Origin: a virus
IMG/VR virus record: IMGVR_UViG_3300020469_000224
Span: 1 to 26,362 of that record
Reading direction: 5' to 3' (one strand)
Length of the DNA stretch: 26,362 nt
The position numbers and the translations under genes were made by a program. Shown here piece after piece: positions 14,513 to 20,238 of the stretch. The notes beneath the pieces are model-generated. The model was not told the DNA's origin, did not search any database, and was given only the letters and a program-made list of their open reading frames with translations. Position 1 is the stretch's first letter; every line of letters starts with the position of its first letter.

Positions 14513-14982
14513 GTGACATCCACTTTAATAAGCATCGTGTGTTTAGAGAGACAGATGATGTTATTTTTTATGACATAACAGTAGAAGCATCCAATGCTTC
14601 TGACCTTGTAGTCCATACTGGTGCTGCTATATCACCCCCACCCGATGTGGTTGGTGCTAAACAGTTTTATATACATCAATACCAAGATGATTATAATAGA
14701 GTGGTGCAAGGAGAGAGGACTTTTGAATTAGTCAATGAGACATGGAAGTATCCCTATCACATAGTGAATCTTAATCGTGCTAGTGGTGCTTTAGTTATAC
14801 CTCGTGGCACATTTCATAGGTCACAATCAGGAGAGTCAGGTAGCATCGTGATCAACCAGTCACATAGGTATGAAGGGTTTGATGTTGGCACTGAGTTTAT
14901 ACCAGTGTCGTGTGCAGATGATGCCAGACTATATAATATATTGAAGACAGAAAAACCTGTCATACATACTTTAGGTGAATGA
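14509..14982 (+). CDS. Cupin-like (jelly-roll) protein
   Basis: 157 residues, no signal peptide. The centre reads like a WxcM/FdtA-type cupin: QFYIHQYQDDYNRVVQGERTFEL (strand, turn, strand), then NLNRASGALVIPRGTFHRSQSGESGSIVINQSHRYEGFD. The IPRGTFH element matches the second cupin motif, and the QSHRYEGFD end parallels the conserved SxxYdexD end of FdtA-like proteins. In those families the fold isomerises or acylates nucleotide sugars. A sugar-related or lyase role is possible, but metal ligands are incomplete (only H102 or so in motif 2 is clear), so function is not assigned. It overlaps both neighbours by 4 bases. Confidence 0.7.
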   Translation: MSDIHFNKHRVFRETDDVIFYDITVEASNASDLVVHTGAAISPPPDVVGAKQFYIHQYQDDYNRVVQGERTFELVNETWKYPYHIVNLNRASGALVIPRGTFHRSQSGESGSIVINQSHRYEGFDVGTEFIPVSCADDARLYNILKTEKPVIHTLGE

Positions 14983-15212
14983 AAACTACTGAATCATATG
15001 AGCAACTCATCGCTCGTTTTACTAAGCGTACTATGCAACTGTCTGCTAGACAGGATGAATTAAAAGGTTGGTATGACGAGTATGTTAAGAATGAAACTGA
15101 TCTCAAAAGACTAGAGGGATCAATGCAAGCAATTCAATACGTTGCGTATGGTAAGATGCCAGGCGACGGTAACCACGACAAATTCAAGGATCACAAACCT
15201 CATGGTAATTAA
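14979..15212 (+). CDS. Small coiled-coil-like protein, unknown
   Basis: 77 residues with a charged helical middle (YEQLIARFTKRTMQLSARQD and NETDLKRLEGSMQAIQYVAYG) and a His/Asp/Lys-rich tail (GDGNHDKFKDHKPHGN). No catalytic motif, signal peptide or membrane segment. It starts at an ATGA overlap with the cupin-like gene and overlaps the next gene by 11 bases. Function unknown. Confidence 0.7.
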   Translation: MKTTESYEQLIARFTKRTMQLSARQDELKGWYDEYVKNETDLKRLEGSMQAIQYVAYGKMPGDGNHDKFKDHKPHGN

Positions 15213-15525
15213 AGTAGACAAGAGTCAAGAGTTTGTAGATAGTGGACAGAAACTTATCTCAGAGTATCCACCACTAAAAGAAAAACCTGTCACCATCTAT
15301 TCAGATAGTGGACAGGAATCTCATCGAGCATGTCAACTAGTGGCAGCACTCGGTGGTAAGTATGTAGAATATCTAGTGGATAATGATTTTACTACGCAGC
15401 AATTTCAAATGGAATTCGGTGGTGATGCATCCTATCCACAGCTAACACTTGATGGTGTGCACCTTGGATCATTAAAGGAAGCACTGCACTTTTTAAAAGA
15501 GAAAGGTTATCTAAACCAAAAATGA
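15202..15525 (+). CDS. Glutaredoxin-fold protein lacking the active-site cysteines
   Basis: 107 residues from ATG 15202; an in-frame ATG at 15142 would overlap the previous gene by 71 bases. VTIYSDSGQESHRACQLV (30-47) aligns directly with TIYTRNGCPYCTKIKEV of the glutaredoxin at 6827, so CPYC has become QESH (38-41). ASYPQLTLDG (76-85) keeps the cis-proline, and HLGSLKEALHFLKEKGYL parallels KVGGCTDAVKHLREGKFL. The fold is kept but dithiol and monothiol chemistry should be lost; C44 is nearby but out of place. It may be a binding, scaffold or regulatory relative. It is the last gene before a strong terminator. Confidence 0.8.
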   Translation: MVIKVDKSQEFVDSGQKLISEYPPLKEKPVTIYSDSGQESHRACQLVAALGGKYVEYLVDNDFTTQQFQMEFGGDASYPQLTLDGVHLGSLKEALHFLKEKGYLNQK

Positions 15526-15541
15526 CTTCCAGTTCCACGAG

Positions 15542-15571
15542 ACCCCGAAAAAAAATTCGGGGTATTTTTTT
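15542..15571 (+). terminator. Rho-independent terminator
   Basis: ACCCCGAA (15542-15549) and TTCGGGGT (15556-15563) form a perfect 8-bp stem with an A6 loop, followed by A and seven T. It ends the plus-strand run just before the converging gp53 gene. Read on the minus strand the stem lacks a downstream T tract, so it acts mainly on the plus strand. Confidence 0.88.
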
Positions 15572-15600
15572 GTCTGTAGGGTCGCGATAAGTAAAAATAC

Positions 15601-16578
15601 CTAGTAACCCCCTCCATAACCCGATCCGCTACTTCCACTACTACTGCTGCTAGAGCTACTACTGCTGCTACTGCTAGATGAAGAAGAAGAGCTACTGCTG
15701 TCACTAGTGCTACTATCCGTGCTTGTGCTTGTGTCTGTGAAGGATCCACTTGAATCATAAGGTGATAAGGTTGCTGCAACGTTTGTGCCATTCTCTGTAG
15801 ACCCAGTTGCAGGTGTATACACTCTTGAGGTAAGTTGCTGTTGTGCCAAGAATGTGAGAGATGGTGATTTTCCGATTTCGGTCGAATATTCCTTTTTGGT
15901 TGGTTTGAAGATTTCTTCGACTGTGCGATGAGTTATCTTTGTTGACTTTCCAAGCGGATCTATCTCTAATTCGTCATTTGGTAGATATGAGACTAAACTG
16001 AAGAATTCCTCTACAAAGTCATCTAGGTATTCTTGACGTAAAATGTAAATAAGACGTTTTCGCTCATTTTCCTTCATTTCGTGTTGGTAGTAAGAAACAG
16101 GATTTACAAGATCTGCCCTAGGAATGACTACACCGTCTGGAAACGAATATTCAAAGTTTTCTGGCACTTCTAGGTCTGACGCTAAATGCACTCTACCGTC
16201 TCTCTTTACTTCTTGTGTTACCCAATGTCTAGTTTGACCAATATCACTAGGATTGCTAAAATTGTATTTTCTCATTATATATTGAGTCAATTCATGCTCA
16301 TTCATTGGCCAATCGTTGTATATATTGGTTATTTCATTGCATACTAAAATAACCCAGTCATACTTAGTATCATTATAAAACTTCTTAGCAAGTTGATCTG
16401 GTCTTTCAGCATTCTTGATATAATACTTCTCAAAACCCAAAATGATGTCATTTAACTCATCACGGATTTTGACTCTTCTGAAGATATTCTTCGCATTAAC
16501 ATAAGGAGACGTGCTATCTTCACGATAACCAGTTTGCCTTACATTAATATTAGGTAGATATGAGAAATAATTAGACAT
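15601..16578 (-). CDS. gp53: Baseplate wedge subunit gp53 with a poly-Ser C-terminal extension
   Basis: 325 residues against about 196 in T4. The family core is at the N-terminus: YYIKNAERPDQLAKKFYND (52-70) and YDWVILVCNEITNIYNDWP (73-91) match T4 YYIKGSPRPEELANAIYG and YWVLLMCNDNYDPYYGW. gp53 joins wedges into the baseplate ring. After about residue 245 the sequence is low-complexity, with 21 consecutive Ser (294-314) and a Gly/Tyr end (GYGGGY). No LysM domain is evident. It is cotranscribed with gp48: its ATG overlaps the gp48 stop by one base. Both lie opposite to all other genes in the window. Confidence 0.88.
   Translation of the reverse strand: MSNYFSYLPNINVRQTGYREDSTSPYVNAKNIFRRVKIRDELNDIILGFEKYYIKNAERPDQLAKKFYNDTKYDWVILVCNEITNIYNDWPMNEHELTQYIMRKYNFSNPSDIGQTRHWVTQEVKRDGRVHLASDLEVPENFEYSFPDGVVIPRADLVNPVSYYQHEMKENERKRLIYILRQEYLDDFVEEFFSLVSYLPNDELEIDPLGKSTKITHRTVEEIFKPTKKEYSTEIGKSPSLTFLAQQQLTSRVYTPATGSTENGTNVAATLSPYDSSGSFTDTSTSTDSSTSDSSSSSSSSSSSSSSSSSSSSSGSSGSGYGGGY
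15637..15699 (-). repeat. Poly-serine tract in gp53
   Basis: 21 consecutive Ser codons, residues 294-314. By eye they are 8 AGC, 7 AGT, 5 TCT and 1 TCA. Mixing of the AGY and TCN families, which cannot interconvert by one silent change, argues for selection on serine and not for simple codon expansion alone. Confidence 0.85.
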
Positions 16579-17594
16579 TAGCTTGTTGTAGTTTCGCTTT
16601 CATCACCATTCCATTCTTCCCAATTCCATTCGCCATCTTCACTATACTGATATTCGGAATCGTAGAAGTTTTTAACCATAAGTGCTGTTTCACTGAAGGT
16701 AAGTGATAGATTGTAACTTACAGGACCGTAATCATAGTCACTGTTACCACCTGATTTACCAAAGAATGATTTAAGGGAGGCATAGTTGCCATCAGGTGCA
16801 TAATCAATACCCATGTCTGTTAAGACAAGTTTAGTTGGGAATCTATATAAATCTTGCAATACACCGCCTTCTTTGCCAGGTGCAGAAATCTTTTCAGTTG
16901 TGCCATCGTCACTATATCTAATTAGACTGATTTTGAAGTAATCAGGTATAGTTAACCACATCTTTTTACTTGAGCCAGGTAACATAGAGACACGAAGTGT
17001 CTTAATGATGGTAGATATCATTTCTACGTCTTTTGCACTCTTAGGCACTAATTTGAAGTTAAAATTATGTTTTCTATAATTCATACCCTCAAAAGTGGTC
17101 TCTTCGTAGGGGTTAAAGACTCTTTTTTGAGTTAGAGCAGAAAGACTGTTAGCAGAAAGACTTGATTTTCCTCCTGTTGCACCAACCACTGCATTTATTG
17201 CTTGGGATCCCATTTTGAATCCTAATTGTGCTTTAGCACCTGTTGCAGCAGCTTTTACTTTGTCATTAAAACCATCACCCATACCTCCAGGTGAAGCAAG
17301 ACCTAATGCAGCATTACCTGTCTGACCCATTTTGTGATTTGTGTAGTTAGCACTAAATTGCTCAGATATTTTGGGTGGGAGGTATAAATAAATTGAGGAT
17401 CCTACAGTTGCGGTTGAATCTCCTCCTATATTATTATAGGGGTTACCACTCTGACTATCGAATATATCTAATTTAAGGTAATCAACCACCTGAGTTGGAT
17501 ATGCGTCATTATGCGATACATCGCCCCTAGTCTCAGAGCGACTTGCACCGTATGGTTTTGATCTTGGAAATACTAGTAGTCTATTATTTGACAT
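16578..17594 (-). CDS. gp48: Baseplate tail-tube cap gp48 (gp48/gp54 family)
   Basis: 338 residues (T4 gp48: 364). The N-terminal region has LLVFPRSKPYGASRSETRG, the middle is Gly/Ala-rich, and NPYEETTFEGMNYRKHNFNF (161-180), followed by LVPKSAKDVEMISTIIKTLR, is the conserved core of T4 gp48/gp54-type tail-tube initiation proteins. gp48 caps the hub and starts tube polymerisation. Assignment as gp48 and not gp54 rests on length, on pairing with gp53, and on a separate gp54-like gene at 18488. Its start codon (CAT at 17592-17594) overlaps the start of gp4 on the other strand by two bases. Confidence 0.82.
   Translation of the reverse strand: MSNNRLLVFPRSKPYGASRSETRGDVSHNDAYPTQVVDYLKLDIFDSQSGNPYNNIGGDSTATVGSSIYLYLPPKISEQFSANYTNHKMGQTGNAALGLASPGGMGDGFNDKVKAAATGAKAQLGFKMGSQAINAVVGATGGKSSLSANSLSALTQKRVFNPYEETTFEGMNYRKHNFNFKLVPKSAKDVEMISTIIKTLRVSMLPGSSKKMWLTIPDYFKISLIRYSDDGTTEKISAPGKEGGVLQDLYRFPTKLVLTDMGIDYAPDGNYASLKSFFGKSGGNSDYDYGPVSYNLSLTFSETALMVKNFYDSEYQYSEDGEWNWEEWNGDESETTTS
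17383..17390 (+). promoter_or_regulatory. Candidate late promoter TATAAATA for gp4, inside gp48
   Basis: An exact T4 late consensus on the plus strand, 202 bases before the gp4 ATG and antisense inside gp48. There is no intergenic DNA at this divergence, so a promoter for the rightward operon must be inside gp48. Such an A/T octamer is expected a few times by chance in this window. Confidence 0.5.
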
Positions 17595-18027
17595 GAGTTA
17601 CTCGGGTAGGTACAGACCATCACATCCGAAAAAATATAAAGGAGATCCTACAAATATTATTTATAGGAGTTTGTGGGAAAGAAAGTTTATGGTCTGGTGC
17701 GATAAGAATGAAAATGTGCTCCAATGGGGTAGTGAAGAGATAGTTATACCCTATATCTCACCTGTTGATCGTCGTGTGCACCGATATTTTCCTGATTTTT
17801 ATGTAAAAGCGAAGACTAGAGACGAGCGTATTAAGAAATATATCGTTGAAGTCAAACCAGAGAAACAATGTATGGTGCCTAAGAGACCTAAAAGACAAAC
17901 AAAGAATTACATCACTGAAGTGAAAACTTTTGGTATCAACCAAGCAAAATGGAAAGCAGCAGTTGAATACTGTAAGGATAGAAATATGGAATTTATGATA
18001 TTAACTGAAAAACACCTAAAAGTATGA
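17593..18027 (+). CDS. gp4: Head completion protein gp4 (TnsA/PD-(D/E)XK-like)
   Basis: 144 residues (T4 gp4: 150). SLWERKFMVWCDKN (26-39) contains the conserved Glu (E29), RYFPDFYVK (64-72) the PD motif with D68, and KYIVEVKPEK (82-91) the E-x-K pair (E86, K88). This is the TnsA-like nuclease arrangement of T4 gp4/gp50 head-completion proteins, and the catalytic set looks complete. The protein is needed for heads to become able to join tails. It begins the rightward structural operon and overlaps the next gene by 4 bases. Confidence 0.88.
   Translation: MSYSGRYRPSHPKKYKGDPTNIIYRSLWERKFMVWCDKNENVLQWGSEEIVIPYISPVDRRVHRYFPDFYVKAKTRDERIKKYIVEVKPEKQCMVPKRPKRQTKNYITEVKTFGINQAKWKAAVEYCKDRNMEFMILTEKHLKV
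17658..17665 (-). promoter_or_regulatory. Candidate late promoter TATAAATA for gp48-gp53, inside gp4
   Basis: The plus strand reads TATTTATA, so the minus strand carries the exact T4 late consensus. It ends 63 bases upstream of the gp48 start, inside the gp4 coding sequence. It mirrors the plus-strand site at 17383. Confidence 0.55.
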
Positions 18028-18491
18028 GTTTCAAGGATATTAGAGATCTAGCAAGTGGGGCGAGCAAATCAAAGGATTGGTATCGCTCACAGGTTAGGTA
18101 TGAACTAGAGCCTATAGGGCGTCCTTTACAAGCAGGTGATATCATATTCTATGACTATGTAGCACAGTCAGCTAATTTAGACTGGTATGACATGCATCCG
18201 CTAACCTATGTGAGAGAGATTGATAGTTTTCTACAGCAGTTTAACGGTGGTAATATCCATTATCTACGCCCATCTATACGACAAGCAGTAGGAAAATCAT
18301 TTGCATCGGGAGGTACGACATATCCCGCTAAGTGCCATCATAAATACTTTATGTCGGCAGCATCGAATATATACTTAGTGCCACCCGAATATTTTACAGA
18401 TTATGTGCCACTACCTTTAGAGCAGTTTCTGTTTACAAGAGCAGGAGTGAAAGTGGAAGTCCCTAGTAGCTTTATCTGGAGCAAAGTATGA
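18024..18491 (+). CDS. Conserved-looking phage protein, unknown (structural operon)
   Basis: 155 residues, no signal peptide or membrane helix. PLQAGDIIFYDYVAQSANLDWYDMHPLTYVREI (about 34-66) looks like a beta-barrel segment (GDIIFYDY...PL.YV) that I associate with unnamed T4-like phage proteins. The C-terminal half is Tyr/His-rich (KCHHKYFMSAASNIYLVPPEYF). It lies between gp4 and the gp54-like gene with ATGA overlaps on both sides, so it is probably a virion or assembly protein. I cannot assign a function. Confidence 0.75.
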   Translation: MSFKDIRDLASGASKSKDWYRSQVRYELEPIGRPLQAGDIIFYDYVAQSANLDWYDMHPLTYVREIDSFLQQFNGGNIHYLRPSIRQAVGKSFASGGTTYPAKCHHKYFMSAASNIYLVPPEYFTDYVPLPLEQFLFTRAGVKVEVPSSFIWSKV

Positions 18492-19306
18492 GTTATAGAG
18501 AACCCAACTCGTTTAATAGATTTAGAGATCAGATCAACTCAGGTAATAAGACACCTGCGAGATCCAATCTCTTTCAAGTTGTAGTGAACCCTCCCCCAGT
18601 AATGTCTTCTATTGGTGGTCTATTCCACTCAAAGTCTTCAAATGGTACGCAATTCTTAGATGAAGCACTTGGATTAGTGGATAATCAAGCAGGGTTAATG
18701 AATAGATATCGTGAGCACGCTGAAATGATGAATTACTTTGCTGATACAGTGTCTATACCTGGTAGACGAATCACTGTTGGCACAGTAAGAGATGTAGGTG
18801 CAATGAGGAGATTTGCCACAGATACAACATTTAGTGAGATGCAAGTGTCATTCTTACTACCTAAAGACATGTATCATAGAGAATACTTTGAAAGATGGAT
18901 GAATTTCACAGCATCTGACTCAGAAAATAGAGTTGGCATGTATGATCAATATACGACTACAATGCGGTTGATTAAGTGGGAATTGGCATCTAATTACATG
19001 GGAAAACAAGGAATATCAGAAGATAAAGAAGTTACAAGACGTTTTAATGGTGTATCATCATGTTGGACAATGTATGGGGCATTCCCATTTGACATGTCTG
19101 CAATCACCCTAAATAATGGACCTACTGATCTAATTAAGTTAGATGTTTCTTTCTATTACGAAAGATACCGTATGGATACCCCTAACAATGCTAAGATGTT
19201 TAAGGGGTCACTTAAAGATATCACTATCCCAATGGATAACAACGAAGTGCTATCTTCCCTTAGCATAGACTCCAGCCTCGAGAATTTTGTCGGGATTGGT
19301 CTCTAA
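18488..19306 (+). CDS. Tail-tube-fold protein, probable baseplate tail-tube initiator gp54
   Basis: 272 residues. TPARSNLFQVVVNPP (22-36), FADTVSIPGRRITVGTVRDVG (84-104), FSEMQVSFLLPKDMYHREYFERWMNFT (115-141) and the end (ITLNNGPTDLIKLDVSFYYERYRM) form the pattern of myoviral tail-tube (gp19) fold proteins, where the SIPG loop and final beta strands are typical. Position next to gp4 and before gp26 and the tape-measure genes suggests the initiator gp54 more than the major tube protein. A gp19-type tube paralogue is the alternative. It probably forms the first ring on which the tube assembles. Confidence 0.72.
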   Translation: MSYREPNSFNRFRDQINSGNKTPARSNLFQVVVNPPPVMSSIGGLFHSKSSNGTQFLDEALGLVDNQAGLMNRYREHAEMMNYFADTVSIPGRRITVGTVRDVGAMRRFATDTTFSEMQVSFLLPKDMYHREYFERWMNFTASDSENRVGMYDQYTTTMRLIKWELASNYMGKQGISEDKEVTRRFNGVSSCWTMYGAFPFDMSAITLNNGPTDLIKLDVSFYYERYRMDTPNNAKMFKGSLKDITIPMDNNEVLSSLSIDSSLENFVGIGL

Positions 19307-19309
19307 ATA
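19303..19309 (+). promoter_or_regulatory. Candidate late promoter (CTAAATA) before gp26
   Basis: The motif overlaps the TAA stop of the gp54-like gene (19304-19306) and is 21 bases before the gp26 ATG. The 24-base intergenic gap here is one of the few in this operon. A second copy of CTAAATA occurs inside the gp54-like gene at 19109-19115. Confidence 0.5.
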
Positions 19310-19330
19310 TAATTACAATTTGAGTATATT

Positions 19331-20041
19331 ATGCCTTTACCCAAACTTGCGTTACCTGAGCATGACCTTACGATCCCTCTTACAGGTAAGAAATTATCTT
19401 ACCGCCCATTCCTTGTTAAGGAAGAGAAACTCCTCTACCTCGCAATGGAATCGAAGAATGAGAAGGAGATGGTTAAAGCAGTCAAGACAATTATCAAAAA
19501 CTGTACATCACTTTCAGAGAAGGACGTTGAAAAACTTGCGACTTTTGAAATTGAGTATGTTTTCCTCAAGATCCGCTCAAAGGCGGTCGGTGAGGTCAGT
19601 GAATTCAAGGTAACCTGCCCAGATGATGAAAAGACACAGGTAGATGTAAAAGTCCCACTTGATCAAGTCGAGCTTGAAGTACCTGAAGATCATGATCCTA
19701 AGATTATGTTTACTGATGATGTAGGTGTCCTCATGAAGTATCCTTCACTTGACATCTTTGTTCAGCAAAACATGACTGAAGGAGATCAGACTATTGATGA
19801 TGTTTTTCAATTAGCAGCGGGTTGTATTGCCCAAGCTTTTGATGGTGATGAAGTTTATGATAGTTTCACTAAGAAGGAAGCAGTTGATTTTCTTGAGAGT
19901 CTAAATTCAGACCAATTCGCTAAAATCCAGACATTCTTCGAGACTATTCCAAAACTCACATACACTATGACTGTGCGAAACCCTAAAACCAAAAAAGATA
20001 ATGATATAACATTTGAGGGATTAGCAGCTTTTTTCGCATAG
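19331..20041 (+). CDS. gp26: Baseplate hub subunit gp26, 0-frame product
   Basis: 236 residues (T4 gp26: 208). KLSYRPFLVKEEKLLYLAMESKNE (21-44) is the hallmark of T4 gp26-type baseplate proteins, followed by a Cys-containing central beta region (FKVTCPDDEKTQVDVKVPL) and a helical C-terminus (ASLNSDQFAKIQTFFETIPKLTY-like). In T4, gp26 takes part in assembly of the central hub. The stop TAG at 20039-20041 comes just after T_TTT_TTC at 20029-20035. A -1 shift there would extend the protein into the gp51-like frame to give about 302 residues (19331..20035 joined to 20035..20238). The position before the tape-measure genes suggests a chaperone role like lambda G. Confidence 0.88.
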   Translation: MPLPKLALPEHDLTIPLTGKKLSYRPFLVKEEKLLYLAMESKNEKEMVKAVKTIIKNCTSLSEKDVEKLATFEIEYVFLKIRSKAVGEVSEFKVTCPDDEKTQVDVKVPLDQVELEVPEDHDPKIMFTDDVGVLMKYPSLDIFVQQNMTEGDQTIDDVFQLAAGCIAQAFDGDEVYDSFTKKEAVDFLESLNSDQFAKIQTFFETIPKLTYTMTVRNPKTKKDNDITFEGLAAFFA

Positions 20042-20068
20042 CCCTGTTGCACGATTCTCTAGAGAATC
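20015..20068 (+). other. Probable programmed -1 ribosomal frameshift site
   Basis: The canonical slippery heptamer T_TTT_TTC (20029-20035) is in register with gp26 codons, two codons before its stop. A GAGGG stretch at 20015-20019 lies 9 bases upstream, like the Shine-Dalgarno-type stimulators of dnaX. A perfect 16-base palindrome GATTCTCTAGAGAATC (20053-20068) lies 17 bases downstream and can fold as a hairpin, although stimulators usually sit 5-9 bases away. Slipping -1 enters exactly the gp51-like frame. Phage P2 uses a similar T6-type heptamer in its tail chaperone gene. Confidence 0.72.
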
Positions 20069-20238
20069 TTTATAAGACGAATTTTGCGTTAATGCAACAT
20101 CATAAGTATTCTTTGACCGAGTTAGAGAATATGATCCCATGGGAAAGAGATGTTTACGTTAATTTGTTACTAGGTTATCTTCAAGAGGAAGAAAGACGAC
20201 GTGCAGCAGAGAATAACAGAAATCGAGTAAATCTTTAA
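20035..20238 (+). CDS. gp51: gp51-like C-terminal frame, probably expressed as a gp26 fusion by frameshift
   Basis: The frame is open from the slippery site to TAA 20236-20238 and adds 67 residues to gp26 after the shift. It has no ATG near its beginning; the first possible start, TTG 20047, has no ribosome binding site and gives 63 residues. The sequence NFALMQHHKYSLTELENMIPWERDVYVNLLLGYLQEEERRRAAE is like the short C-terminal frames of tail assembly chaperones (hydrophobic helix, MPW, charged tail). Cyanophage annotations usually call this ORF gp51, the hub assembly catalyst, although T4 gp51 is much longer (249). The one-base overlap with the next gene (TAATG) fits coupling to the tape-measure gene. 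Confidence 0.75.
   Translation, partial: RIALLHDSLENLYKTNFALMQHHKYSLTELENMIPWERDVYVNLLLGYLQEEERRRAAENNRNRVNL

Noticed and set aside
20047-20238. Independent gp51 gene starting at TTG 20047
   Set aside because: There is no ribosome binding site and no ATG; the in-phase slippery heptamer gives a better explanation. It remains possible as a minor product.
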